Assembly: GCA_021810905.1 (NCBI GenBank)
Contig: JAJZQH010000012.1
Location: forward strand, 72,001-136,000
DNA from: a bacterium
GTDB lineage: Bacteria > UBA10199 > 2-02-FULL-44-16 > JAAZCA01
Length of the DNA stretch: 64,000 nucleotides
Direction of reading: 5' to 3'
Shown: positions 34,661-43,814 of the stretch, piece by piece
Layout: every line of letters begins with the position of its first letter
Position numbering within the stretch: the stretch's first letter is position 1
Notes under the pieces: generated by a model
What the model was told of the DNA's origin: nothing
Database searches by the model: none
What the model saw: only the letters and a program-made list of their open reading frames with translations
Made by a program: the position numbers and the translations under genes

Positions 34661-34747
34661 GCAGGCACGCTGCCGAAAATACTACAGTGCTGCACAGAAA
34701 CGCAGCAGCCTGGTCATTGCTCTCCTTGATATTTAAGGAGATTTTTC

Positions 34748-34763
34748 TGGCCCGCTTCTTGCT
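34748..34763 (+). promoter_or_regulatory. Possible sigma-54-type promoter
   Basis: TGGCCCGCTTCTTGCT has the GG and GC dinucleotides ten bases apart, as in -24/-12 promoters. It ends 14 bases before the RAYT start. Chance occurrence cannot be excluded. Confidence 0.3.
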
Positions 34764-34777
34764 TATGCTATCAGCGC

Positions 34778-35428
34778 ATGGGCAGACCCTTTCGTATATT
34801 GCAAAATGAGTATCCCTACCACGTCACCACCAGGACCAATGGCAGGGTCTTTGTCTTCAAGAAATGGACGTACAAGCTCATCATCAAGGTCCTGGTCGAA
34901 GTCACGAAACGCTTTGACGTACAAATTCACCACTTCAAGATGATGACCAATCACTATCACCTTACGCTCAAGACTCCATCAGCCAACATCAGCGAGATAC
35001 TGTGGTTTATCAACAACCAGATCGCTAAGCGATATAACCGGAGGATGGGGGTCACAGGACATCTGTGGGGAGAGCGGTTCCATTCGACGATCATCGAGAA
35101 TGCCCTGCATGCGCTGAGGTGCGTGATTTATCTCTATACGAACGGGGTGAGAGCGGGAATGTGCAGCCGTGCGTCGGAGGATGAGCAACTGAGCACGTTT
35201 GAGTTTTATGCGCGTGGGAAGAAGGTGGAGTTTATTGTAACTGAGGACGACGTGTATTTGATGTTGGGCAATAATCGGAAGGAACGGCAGGAGGCGTTTG
35301 TGCAGATGGTGGATCAGCCGATGGATGATGAGGAGATCAAGGCGATCCGCAGCGGTCTTCGGAAGTTGTTTTACGGGTCAGCGGATTTCGTCGAACGAAT
35401 GAAGGCGAGGTATGTGAGCAGGGCATAG
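34778..35428 (+). CDS. REP-associated tyrosine transposase (RAYT), copy 2
   Basis: This 216-residue paralogue of the gene at 6247 keeps the HUH motif (TNHYHLTLKT near residue 53) and the tyrosine in NNQIAKRYNRRMG near residue 80. GHLWGERFHSTII follows. The C-terminal part (ASEDEQLSTFEFYARGKKVE) is almost identical to copy 1, so both are young or under shared constraint. REP doublets precede and a REP unit follows it (35644). RAYTs are thought to mobilise or maintain REP sequences rather than move themselves. It lies between the two copies of a duplicated gene pair. Confidence 0.9.
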   Translation: MGRPFRILQNEYPYHVTTRTNGRVFVFKKWTYKLIIKVLVEVTKRFDVQIHHFKMMTNHYHLTLKTPSANISEILWFINNQIAKRYNRRMGVTGHLWGERFHSTIIENALHALRCVIYLYTNGVRAGMCSRASEDEQLSTFEFYARGKKVEFIVTEDDVYLMLGNNRKERQEAFVQMVDQPMDDEEIKAIRSGLRKLFYGSADFVERMKARYVSRA

Positions 35429-35643
35429 AGAAGAGCGAGTTTCAATTATATCCGGCCATGTAGAGGTCTGTCCGACGCCACGAATCACGCGAAGAAAATC
35501 ACTTCAGTGAACAATCTTACAATGCGATGACAGCTCGCAGCGTACCAGGCTGACTGATCGATCGCCCTGAGGACGAAAAAGCGTCTCCCAGGATGCAGGG
35601 GGAAAACGCCATCGTGTCGGTCAAAGCCATACCGAGAACAATC

Positions 35644-35654
35644 GTGCCTGGCAC
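35644..35654. repeat. Single REP-like unit
   Basis: A perfect GTGCCTGGCAC lies 34 bases before the promoter motif of the methyltransferase-like gene. Confidence 0.7.
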
Positions 35655-35687
35655 TATTATCGTGACACTACGTGGCCCGAATATCCC

Positions 35688-35714
35688 GCAACTTTTTTTC
35701 ATTCCTGCCGATAA
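35688..35714 (+). promoter_or_regulatory. Sigma-28-like promoter motif
   Basis: GCAACTTT at 35688-35695, 11 bases, then a perfect GCCGATAA at 35707-35714, about 48 bases before the ATG at 35763. This is the best match in the window to the shared consensus. Confidence 0.7.
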
Positions 35715-35762
35715 TGATAGGGTGCAGCTGAAGAGAGGCAAACGCACAACGCTGAGTATCTT

Positions 35763-37064
35763 ATGACGATCGAACCGGTCACTTTCGGAACTCTCTCCCC
35801 GACTGCCGCTCTGGCGCTGGATGATGGCGCAACAGGGGAAACGATCGGGCCTGCTGACGACGCCTCCATGTCCGCCTCCGATCCGGCGGCTTCATCGGGT
35901 GATGGGGCCGCCGCGATGGAATTCCCGCCGTGGATTCAGGAAAACACCGAACTGAGAGATAAGATGGTTCGAGGGTTCTCCCTCGCCCGGGATCACTTTA
36001 CGGCGGATCAGCTCGCGGTTGCCAGAAAATACGATCTCCTCGGAATCTATCGGCATCTCTATCATGGCAGAGGTGCCGACGAACTCGTTCCGCGGCTGCA
36101 TTACGACACCGCGCAGATCATGGTTTATCAAGGTATCGCAATGAGATGTGCGGCGCGCAGCGTTCTGTCGATTGGAGCGGGGAGGTGGTACGAGAACCTG
36201 GGGATGAGGCTCGCGCTCGCGGGCCTCTCGAGGGCGATCGGATTCGATTTCGTGAGTTGGAAGGTGAATGACGCGAGGGTCAATCTGGAGGAGTTCAGAC
36301 GTGCACTTGGAGACGATCCCGAAGGATCGATACATCAGGTCCACGAAGGCGACGGACGCCGTATGATGCAGCCGGGATTTGTCGAAGGGCTTGCGGATGA
36401 CGAATCTTCCCTTGAGACCTTTGATCTGGTGACGTGGGTCCATCCCTACACGAAGCAATGGGTCATGGGTGAGGATGAGGACCAAACCACCAATCGCACG
36501 GACCTTACCAGGATGCACGAACTCCTGCGGGGAGCCGCAGGGCGGATTTCCGAAAACGGCTCCATGCTCATCGTCTTCGATGAGAATACGTGGAACCCCG
36601 AACGCTATGCAGCGCTCTTCCAGATGATGAGGTGCGCGGGTTTTGATCAGCGATTCGGCCTGCCGACCCTCTATGGGGAAGTCGGCTTTAAGAATCCTCT
36701 TGGAGATTGGCTGGAGTTCGACATGCCTTTTGGCATGAGTGCATTGGGTAACCGCGACATCATTTTCAGTGGCGGTAAAGAGGCGCTCGAAACCTTTGAG
36801 CGGATGCTCACCAATCTGCGAAAGATTGGAAAACGGCTTGAATTCAGCGATGAAGCGACTCTCTTCTTTCTCGTTTCCAAGTGCGCGCAGGGCGAGCGCA
36901 ACCTGTTGCTCGAGGCGCTGGCACTCGAAGGCGCGAATGCCCAGGAGGGCCTTTCCGAACTCATCTGGAGGAACTCGACGCGCGCCGGAGGTTCAGCGGA
37001 ATTCGTGGGGCCGCTTGCGGCATTTCTCGAGAATCGACACGGTCCTAACCCCGATCGTTCGTGA
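35763..37064 (+). CDS. Methyltransferase-fold orphan protein
   Basis: The 433-residue protein has a class I SAM-methyltransferase-like core. ARSVLSIGAGRWYENLGM near residue 131 resembles motif I. AIGFDFVSWKVND follows with an acidic residue after strand 2. ETFDLVTWVHPY near residue 218 resembles motif IV. The first 50 residues are low-complexity and acidic (ALDDGATGETIGPADDASMS). No signal peptide is seen. The gene stands alone in the accessory island, with only a weak ribosome-binding site. The substrate is unknown, and the methyltransferase assignment rests on the fold-like motifs only. Confidence 0.6.
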   Translation: MTIEPVTFGTLSPTAALALDDGATGETIGPADDASMSASDPAASSGDGAAAMEFPPWIQENTELRDKMVRGFSLARDHFTADQLAVARKYDLLGIYRHLYHGRGADELVPRLHYDTAQIMVYQGIAMRCAARSVLSIGAGRWYENLGMRLALAGLSRAIGFDFVSWKVNDARVNLEEFRRALGDDPEGSIHQVHEGDGRRMMQPGFVEGLADDESSLETFDLVTWVHPYTKQWVMGEDEDQTTNRTDLTRMHELLRGAAGRISENGSMLIVFDENTWNPERYAALFQMMRCAGFDQRFGLPTLYGEVGFKNPLGDWLEFDMPFGMSALGNRDIIFSGGKEALETFERMLTNLRKIGKRLEFSDEATLFFLVSKCAQGERNLLLEALALEGANAQEGLSELIWRNSTRAGGSAEFVGPLAAFLENRHGPNPDRS

Positions 37065-37110
37065 ACAAACTCCGTTGAGACGAGAGACACGTCTCCAGGG
37101 GGCATCACGC

Positions 37111-37441
37111 GTGCCTGGCACCTTTATCCCTTTTATCCCTTTAAAAATGTGTCGGCCGGTAAATGCACGGACGACAGCATCCGCTGCATTTTCTTCCACG
37201 ATCGTATCTGTTTCGAGTGTATTGCTGGATGGGAAGCCCGGCATGACGTGATCACGCGATCATCATGCCTGGCACTGCAATCCCACGTCTTCACCCTATC
37301 CATGATTGTGACGCATCGTCAAGAGAGACTTCTTTCCGGCAAGATTCTAAAAAGACCTGTCCCCTGCAACGTGCGTCTCTGAAAAACGTGCCTGACATAT
37401 CGTGCCTGTACCGTCGCGTCCGGAACGTTCGTGCCTGGCAC
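37111..37441. repeat. REP-like cluster
   Basis: Units occur at 37111-37121, 37265-37275 (ATGCCTGGCAC) and 37431-37441, with degenerate copies near 37388 and 37402. The interval 37065-37597 holds no gene that I can support apart from these repeats and the next promoter motif. Confidence 0.75.
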
Positions 37442-37547
37442 CGCCCCGGCACTGAGGTCAGGTTCTTCTCATGCGCGAATCTGAGACGTCTATCAGCAGG
37501 GGCTGAAAATACTTGCGAGCATTCTTCACATGAGGGAAAGATATCAC

Positions 37548-37574
37548 GCAACTCTGCGGAAGAACGGACGAGAA
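37548..37574 (+). promoter_or_regulatory. Sigma-28-like promoter motif, weak
   Basis: GCAACTCT, 11 bases, then GACGAGAA (six of eight -10 positions) lie about 23 bases before the ATG at 37598. It is in the same relative position as at the paralogue 32897. Confidence 0.45.
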
Positions 37575-37597
37575 TAAGCCGGGGGCACGGAGGAAAG

Positions 37598-38173
37598 ATG
37601 GCGAATCCGAGATGCGATGCAATCAAACTGGAGCCCAGGGAGGTGCCGGACCTGGATGGCGACGGACTGCCGGAGCAACTTTTCATCTATCAAGTTCCGC
37701 AGACCGCAGCCCATTCGTTCGACGTGGACTGTTTCAAGTACAAGGTCATGGGTGAGGATTCCTATTGCCCGGCAGAATCGCTGACAACCCTTCTTGATGA
37801 TGATGGTTTCCCCTCTCTGCTCTCCTTCCTCAGGCTTTCAAGCGGAAAGACGTTCGAGCAGATGAAAGAGGCCGCCGACGCCGACGGCCGAAAATTTCAC
37901 GTCGGACAAAGTGTGGCGTATTGGAACTTCTTCTTCAGGTCGCCGTTGACGGGTGTCATCGATCAGTTCCACGCCGACGTCATGGCTCAGCCAGACGGTA
38001 CGGTCAAGTCAGACTTCCATGCAGACATGAAACTGGATGACGGAAGAGTAGTGATGTGGGTTCCCCTGAAAGATCTCACGCCCAATGACACGTGGTCGCA
38101 GATGAAACGAGGGCTCAGCGAATTCTATTGGGGTGCGCGCGGCAAGATCGATATCTTCCTCGTCAACCACTGA
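37598..38173 (+). CDS. Orphan protein with EF-hand-like DxDGDG motif (paralogue 2)
   Basis: This 191-residue paralogue of the protein at 32897 shares the PDLDGDG loop, GEDSYCPAE, LSSGKT, KLDDGRV and the end RGLSEFYW. The ATG at 37598 follows CGGAGGAAAG and aligns with the paralogue's start; the longer open frame upstream is not used. Immediately downstream, in convergent orientation, lies a remnant of the gene that faces paralogue 1. The conserved loop suggests calcium binding, which is inference. Confidence 0.7.
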   Translation: MANPRCDAIKLEPREVPDLDGDGLPEQLFIYQVPQTAAHSFDVDCFKYKVMGEDSYCPAESLTTLLDDDGFPSLLSFLRLSSGKTFEQMKEAADADGRKFHVGQSVAYWNFFFRSPLTGVIDQFHADVMAQPDGTVKSDFHADMKLDDGRVVMWVPLKDLTPNDTWSQMKRGLSEFYWGARGKIDIFLVNH

Positions 38174-38215
38174 ATCGACTATCGCCTGCAGCGTTCAGAT
38201 CGGCAATCACGTCGC

Positions 38216-38340
38216 CTATTTCACTCCTTTCGAGCCAGGCAGTCTCGCCGGATCGAGCTCGAGCAGGCGAACCATGTGCTCGGGGAACTTCATGGGCACG
38301 GGAGGTTCATGGAGGGCGACTTCACCACCGTGCCCGGCAC
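38216..38340 (-). pseudogene. C-terminal remnant of a 33495-type gene
   Basis: The minus strand reads GGEVALHEPPVPMKFPEHMV then RLLELDPARLPGSKGVK and a stop. This aligns with KTELALYERPVGWKIPESQL then RLLEIDLDPNRPHG at the C-terminus of the 33495 protein. Similarity ends at a REP-like GTGCCCGGCAC (38330-38340), and the rest of the gene is missing. The gap to the neighbouring paralogue is 42 bp, against 49 bp in the intact pair. Confidence 0.75.
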
Positions 38341-38408
38341 CGTCGCGTTGCACACCCCCTCGCCTGGCTCCTTGACTCACTCCCTTCAAACCCCTAGAAC
38401 GCCCAACA

Positions 38409-41400
38409 ATGGCAGCCGGGATTAGCGACATCATCGAGGCGATCAAGGGCGCGCATGGCCCTGTAGCCGTGGACGGGCTGCACGGTTGTGCACGTGGGCT
38501 TTTGCTTGCGTGCCTGGCACGCGCGATGCGCGGGTCCGCGATCCTCGCTATCACCTCCACCGAGGAGCGCGCGCAGGAGCTGGTGGACGACTGCGCGCTC
38601 TTTCTCCACCCCGACGACCGCCCCCGACTCGCTCTCTTTCCCGAAAGCTCCGTGCTCCCTTTCTCGCGCCTCTCTCCGGAACCCGAGGACTGGGCGGACC
38701 GCATCCGCGCGCTCTACGAACTCGCGCACAGCCGCCCCCTCATCGTCGTCGCGTCGGTCGCGGCGGCCATGCGCCGGCTCCCGCCCATGTCGTTCATCGC
38801 AAACGGCGGCCGCACCATCCATAAGAAGGAATCCATCGATCCGCAGGAGCTCTGTTCGTGGCTCTCAGATTACGGCTACGAAGACGTGGGGCTCGTAGAG
38901 GACGAAGGATCGTACGCCCGCCGCGGCGGCATCGTGGACCTCTGGCCGCCGACCGCGGAACTACCGGTGCGCATAGAGCTGGAGGACGACCGTATCGTCT
39001 CCATGCGCGCCTTTGACCCTGCCAACCAGCGCTCGCGCCACGATGTAAACGAAGTGCTGCTCATACCCGTGCGCGACCTCCCGTTCGACTCGGCATCGCG
39101 CGCAAAGGCCGCACACAGGATCCGCGAGCGTTCGGACGAATCTAACCTCACGGCGCACGAGCGCCGGGCGATCATCGAGGCGATACACGAAGGCATCGCG
39201 GTCTCGGGCATCGAGACGCTCATGCCGCTCTTCCACGACTCCACCTCCACCCTCTTCGACTACCTCTCTTCCGACGCGCTCGCGTTCGTCGACGAGGCGA
39301 CCGATGCGGAGGCCGCCGCAAACGTGCACGAAAAGGAAGTTGCGGAGATGTATCGCGACACGCAGAGCCCCGAGCGCGTGGTGAAGCCGGAAGAGATCGT
39401 TATGCCGCCCGCGGAGCTGTGGGACGGGCTCAGCCGCATGCGCGGTGCGCGGCTCAATGCCCTGCCTCTTGAAGGAGATCAGACTCCGTCGATCAGAGCC
39501 GCCACGCAGAGCAACGCGGATCTGCACGTCTTGCTCAAACCGCAGGCAAAGGGCGAGGACATCCTCAACCCGCTCATCGATCTCATCCGAAGGCTTTTGG
39601 AATCAAACTCGCGCGTCTGCCTCAACTGCCACACGGAAGTGCAGGCTTTGAGGCTCACGGATCTCTTCCACACGCACGGGCTGGAGGTGGTAAAGTTCGA
39701 CGCGCCGTTTGAAACGCTCTCAGAGATGAAAGGCGCTGCGCTGCGCCTCATCATGGGCCGCCTCTCCGCCGGCTTCCGCTGGGAGGCTGAGAAGCTCGCC
39801 GTGATAACGGACGCTGAGATCTTCGGCGGCAAAGCTCCGCGCAAGGCCCCTCCCGCCCGCCCAATGGAGCCGTTCACCTCGTTCGCCGAACTCGCCGATG
39901 GAGACTTTCTCGTGCACGAGCTGCACGGCATAGGCCGCTATCGCGGGCTCGCGCACCTCGCTATCGACGGGAATGCCGGCGATTTTCTGCTCCTCGAATA
40001 CCTGGGAGGCGACAAGCTCTATCTCCCGGTCTATCGCATGAACCTCGTGGGCCGCTACATAGGCTCGAGCGACGCACCTCCGTTCATCGACAAGCTCGGC
40101 GGAACGCGCTGGGCAGCCGTGCAGAAGAAGGCGACGCAGGCGATAAGGATTCTCGCCAAGGAGTTGATCGAGATCTACGCCGCGCGCGAGGTCTATCCCG
40201 GAGTTCCGATACCCGACGCTGGAGCCGCGTACGAGGAGTTCGCCGCGGCATTCCCTTACGATGAGACTCCGGATCAGGAGCGCTCGATAGACGACGTGAT
40301 GCGCGATCTCGCGAGCGAACGGCCGATGGACAGGCTCATCTGCGGCGACGTGGGCTACGGAAAGACCGAGGTGGCGATGCGCGCCGCGTTCCGCGCGGCC
40401 CTCGCGGGTCAACAGGTAGCCGTGCTCGTGCCCACGACGGTGCTCGCGTTCCAGCACTACGAATCGTTCAACAGGCGCTTTGCCGGGCAGCCAATAGAAA
40501 TAGAGATGATCTCGCGCTTTCGGAGCGGCTCGCAGCAGAAGGATATTATCGAGCGGCTCAAGAAGGGGGGCGTCGACATCGTCATCGGCACGCACAGGCT
40601 GTTGCAAAAGGACATCGCGTTCAAAAACCTGGGGCTGCTCATCATCGACGAGGAGCACCGATTCGGTGTCAGGCACAAGGAGCGGATCAAGAAGTTGCGC
40701 ACGCAAGTGCACGTCATCGCCATGTCGGCGACCCCGATCCCGCGCACTCTCAACATGTCGCTATCCGGCATCCGGGACATCAGCATCATCAACACACCGC
40801 CAGCAAACCGCCAGAGCATCGCAACGTACGTGGCGCCGTTCGACGAGGGCGTGGTGCGGCAGGCGATCCTGCGCGAGATAGCGCGCGGCGGCCAGGTCTT
40901 CTTCGTGCACAACCGGGTGGAGACGATCGAATCGATGCGCTCTCGGCTCGCGCGCGCGGTGCCGGAGGCGCGCATCGTCGTGGGCCACGGCCAGCTCCAC
41001 GAACACGAACTCGAGCGCGTGATGATGGAGTTTCTGGAAAAGCGCGCGGACATCCTTTTGTGCACCACCATCATCGAGTCGGGGCTCGACATACCGAACG
41101 CGAACACGATCATCATCAACCGCGCAGATACGTTCGGGCTCGCGCAGCTCTATCAGCTGCGCGGCCGCGTAGGGCGATCGAACGTGCGCGCGTCTGCGTA
41201 TCTGCTCACTCCGCCGGACGGAGAGATGACGCCTCTTGCGAAGAAGAGGCTCACGGTGCTCAAGCGCTTCACCGAACTCGGTTCAGGCTTCCAGATAGCT
41301 ATGCACGATCTGGAGTTCCGCGGCTCAGGCAGCATCCTGGGCAGCGCGCAGTCCGGCCACATCGCCGCGCTCGGTTACGAGCTCTACACGAAGCTGCTCG

Positions 41401-41894
41401 ACAGGGCCGTCAGAAAGCTCACTGGCAAGAAGGTCGAGGAGGAAATCGACCCGGAGCTCAACCTCAAGGTCGCGGCCTTTCTGCCGGAAACCTACATATC
41501 CGACCCTGGAACGCGCATCGATATCTACAAGAGGCTCTCATCCCGCGACTCCTCCGAGGAAATCGAAGCCCTTGGGGAGGAGCTCGCGGACAGATTCGGC
41601 CCTCTCCCCGCGGAGGCCGAAAATCTGCTGGGCGTAATGGAGGTAAAGATCCTGGCGCGCAGGCTCCGCATGCGCCAGGTGCTCTTTGACGGCTCCGTTC
41701 TCTCCTGCCAGCTCGACGCAAGCACCCCGCTCTCGACTGAGGCGATCCTCTCCCTGGCCGCAAAAGAACCCGGCCGCTTCCGCATCGTCCCCCCCGATCG
41801 CCTGATCATCAAGGCCCCGGCCCCCGCTGGCGGCGCGGCCGCGATTCTGGCCGCCAAAAACTCCTTGAGTGCGCTCTCCGCGTGTGTTAGCTGA
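38409..41894 (+). CDS. mfd: Transcription-repair coupling factor
   Basis: Mfd removes RNA polymerase stalled at DNA lesions and recruits UvrA. The 1161-residue product has the UvrB-homology domain (SYARRGGIVDLWPP), the RNA-polymerase-interacting domain beginning GDFLVHELHGIGRYRGL near residue 500, and the helicase core. Core motifs are GDVGYGKTEVAMRAA, IIDEEHRFGVRHKE, MSATPIPRTLNMSL and QLRGRVGRSN. The length is normal. The downstream gene starts 25 bp after the stop. A GTGCCTGGCAC at 38510 lies in the coding sequence as CLARA. mfd and uvrA (49280) act in the same repair pathway. Confidence 0.98.
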   Translation: MAAGISDIIEAIKGAHGPVAVDGLHGCARGLLLACLARAMRGSAILAITSTEERAQELVDDCALFLHPDDRPRLALFPESSVLPFSRLSPEPEDWADRIRALYELAHSRPLIVVASVAAAMRRLPPMSFIANGGRTIHKKESIDPQELCSWLSDYGYEDVGLVEDEGSYARRGGIVDLWPPTAELPVRIELEDDRIVSMRAFDPANQRSRHDVNEVLLIPVRDLPFDSASRAKAAHRIRERSDESNLTAHERRAIIEAIHEGIAVSGIETLMPLFHDSTSTLFDYLSSDALAFVDEATDAEAAANVHEKEVAEMYRDTQSPERVVKPEEIVMPPAELWDGLSRMRGARLNALPLEGDQTPSIRAATQSNADLHVLLKPQAKGEDILNPLIDLIRRLLESNSRVCLNCHTEVQALRLTDLFHTHGLEVVKFDAPFETLSEMKGAALRLIMGRLSAGFRWEAEKLAVITDAEIFGGKAPRKAPPARPMEPFTSFAELADGDFLVHELHGIGRYRGLAHLAIDGNAGDFLLLEYLGGDKLYLPVYRMNLVGRYIGSSDAPPFIDKLGGTRWAAVQKKATQAIRILAKELIEIYAAREVYPGVPIPDAGAAYEEFAAAFPYDETPDQERSIDDVMRDLASERPMDRLICGDVGYGKTEVAMRAAFRAALAGQQVAVLVPTTVLAFQHYESFNRRFAGQPIEIEMISRFRSGSQQKDIIERLKKGGVDIVIGTHRLLQKDIAFKNLGLLIIDEEHRFGVRHKERIKKLRTQVHVIAMSATPIPRTLNMSLSGIRDISIINTPPANRQSIATYVAPFDEGVVRQAILREIARGGQVFFVHNRVETIESMRSRLARAVPEARIVVGHGQLHEHELERVMMEFLEKRADILLCTTIIESGLDIPNANTIIINRADTFGLAQLYQLRGRVGRSNVRASAYLLTPPDGEMTPLAKKRLTVLKRFTELGSGFQIAMHDLEFRGSGSILGSAQSGHIAALGYELYTKLLDRAVRKLTGKKVEEEIDPELNLKVAAFLPETYISDPGTRIDIYKRLSSRDSSEEIEALGEELADRFGPLPAEAENLLGVMEVKILARRLRMRQVLFDGSVLSCQLDASTPLSTEAILSLAAKEPGRFRIVPPDRLIIKAPAPAGGAAAILAAKNSLSALSACVS

Positions 41895-41919
41895 CCAAAA
41901 CTCATCACGCGAGGACCAA

Positions 41920-42846
41920 ATGCGCAGATTACTCGGCGTTGCCCTGCTGGTATTGACTCTCACGGCCTGCTCCCGGCAGAGCGGCATCGTCGTGGCCACT
42001 GTCGACGGATCGAAGATCACTGCGCAGGACCTGCTGGACGAAATGAAGATAGAGAGCGGCTCCTACGATACCGCCATCCTGGATTCCAAGGTAAACTTTG
42101 AGGAGTTCCGCCGTCAGGCGCTGGAGCGGCTCGTCCAGGAAGCGATCCTGATCGATGAGGCGAAACGGCTGCGCGTTGCCGCCAGCGACGAAGAACTTGC
42201 CGCCGCACCGGAAATGCAGACCGACGCGGTCGATGCGGACAAGGCCCTTGCAGAACGCGGCATCTCGCCCGAGCGATGGCGCGATTTACAGCGGCGCAGG
42301 CTCTTGATCGTAAAGCTCATCGAGCAGGAGGTTCTCTCGCAGATCCCGATCTCCGATGAGCGCGTGGCCCAATACTACAAAGAACACATCAGCGAATTCC
42401 GCGAGAACGCGCAGTTCCACGCGCGGCAGATCCTCGTGGACACGCGCGAGCTGGCGGAGCGAATCCACTCGCGCGTCGTAAAGGGCGAAGATTTCGCGGC
42501 TCTCGCGCAGCAGTTCTCGGTGAGCCCGGACGCAAAACGCGGCGGCGATCTCGGCTATTTCGACGCGCAGTCCTATCCTGAGGTATTTTCACAGGTCTGC
42601 CAGGGGCTATCCGTAGGACAGGTGAGCCAGGTAACAGCCACTCCGTACGGCTATCAGATCTTCCAGCTTCTGGACCGCCGTCCTGCGCGCCAGCGCCCGC
42701 TTGCCGAGGCGGCTCCCTCGATCAAGCGGATGCTGCAGGAAGAAAAAGTGGAATCCGCATATCAGCCGTGGCTCGACGGCCTTAAAAAAAAGGCGAGGGT
42801 CACGATAAACGAAAAGGCCCTCGAGGAGGTAAAGCTTGAAGGATAA
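41920..42846 (+). CDS. Peptidylprolyl isomerase lipoprotein (PpiC/PrsA-like)
   Basis: The 308-residue precursor begins MRRLLGVALLVLTLTACSRQ, with lipobox LTAC, so it is a lipoprotein of the cell envelope. The first domain (VDGSKITAQDLLDEM onward) is a SurA/PrsA-type helical chaperone region. A parvulin domain follows near residues 180-275, with HARQILVDTRELAERI, GGDLGYF and YGYQIFQL. It helps fold exported proteins. The ATG at 41920 follows GAGGACC and gives a proper signal sequence; the longer open frame is ignored. It overlaps the next gene by 11 bp. Confidence 0.92.
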   Translation: MRRLLGVALLVLTLTACSRQSGIVVATVDGSKITAQDLLDEMKIESGSYDTAILDSKVNFEEFRRQALERLVQEAILIDEAKRLRVAASDEELAAAPEMQTDAVDADKALAERGISPERWRDLQRRRLLIVKLIEQEVLSQIPISDERVAQYYKEHISEFRENAQFHARQILVDTRELAERIHSRVVKGEDFAALAQQFSVSPDAKRGGDLGYFDAQSYPEVFSQVCQGLSVGQVSQVTATPYGYQIFQLLDRRPARQRPLAEAAPSIKRMLQEEKVESAYQPWLDGLKKKARVTINEKALEEVKLEG

Positions 42847-43810
42847 GTCTCGTTCCATAGTCAGGTGCATCGCCGCGTCTGCATCCGCGTGCATTTTCAC
42901 GTTGTCCGCGCTCGTTCCGTGCATCGCGCGCGCGGAGGTCGTGGATCGCATCGTCGCGGTAGTCAACAACGACGTCATCACCGAAGTGCAGCTCAACAGG
43001 GCGCTGGCCGCGCGCAGCAAAAACGGCGACAAGAACCAGCCGGCTCCAATGGCGCGCCAGGATATACTCGACCGTCTGATAAACGACAGGCTGATCAATC
43101 AGCTCATGTCCTCCGCCAAGATCGAAGTGACCGAGGACGACCTCGCCAATGCAATAGCGAACGTGCTGAAGCAGAACGGCATGACCATCGAACAGCTGCG
43201 CTCGGAGGTAGCATCAAAGGGGATGAGCTACGAGGACTATAAAAAAGAAGTGGAACTCGAGATCAGGCGCATCAAGTTCATCAACCAGATGATCGGGCCG
43301 AAGGTGAAGATAACGGACCAGGATCTGCGTGATTACTACCAGCGCAATCAGGACCGCTTCCGCGGCAGCGTTCGCGCGCACATAGCGCAGATATTCCTCC
43401 CGTTCGAGGGCCTCAAGTCCGAGGCGGAAGCGGAGCAGCTCAAGCAGACGGCGCTCTCCATCGTCTCGAAGGGACGCAAAGGCGGTAATTTCGCCGAACT
43501 GGCCAGGACCTACTCAAAGGGGCCGAATTCCAGCGAAGGCGGCGACCTGGGAATGGTGAGTTTGAAAGATCTGCCTCAACCGGTGGCCGACACGATACGC
43601 AACCTGAGGGTGGGGGACGTATCCAATCCGATACTCACGGAAAACGGTCTTGTGATCGTGAAGCTCATCTCCCTGCCGGAACTCTCCGCATCGGATTTCG
43701 ACGGGCTTCGCGATAGGATCTACTCGGCGCTTTATGACGAGCGAATCCAGGAGACAATGAATTCGTATCTGGAGAAGGAACGGCAGAAGGCATTTGTTGA
43801 AATCCGATAA
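42836..43810 (+). CDS. SurA-like periplasmic chaperone/isomerase
   Basis: The 324-residue precursor starts with TTG at 42836, supported by GAGGAGGT five bases upstream and by overlap with the previous gene. A signal peptide ends near CIARAEV. The mature protein has the SurA N-terminal domain (VVDRIVAVVNNDVITEVQLN and QDILDRLINDRLINQL) and one parvulin domain (VRAHIAQIFLPFEG, GGDLGMV, ENGLVIVKL). E. coli SurA has two parvulin domains; one is common in Deltaproteobacteria. It probably assists outer-membrane protein folding together with the PpiC lipoprotein. Confidence 0.9.
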   Translation: MKDKSRSIVRCIAASASACIFTLSALVPCIARAEVVDRIVAVVNNDVITEVQLNRALAARSKNGDKNQPAPMARQDILDRLINDRLINQLMSSAKIEVTEDDLANAIANVLKQNGMTIEQLRSEVASKGMSYEDYKKEVELEIRRIKFINQMIGPKVKITDQDLRDYYQRNQDRFRGSVRAHIAQIFLPFEGLKSEAEAEQLKQTALSIVSKGRKGGNFAELARTYSKGPNSSEGGDLGMVSLKDLPQPVADTIRNLRVGDVSNPILTENGLVIVKLISLPELSASDFDGLRDRIYSALYDERIQETMNSYLEKERQKAFVEIR

Positions 43811-43814
43811 TACC

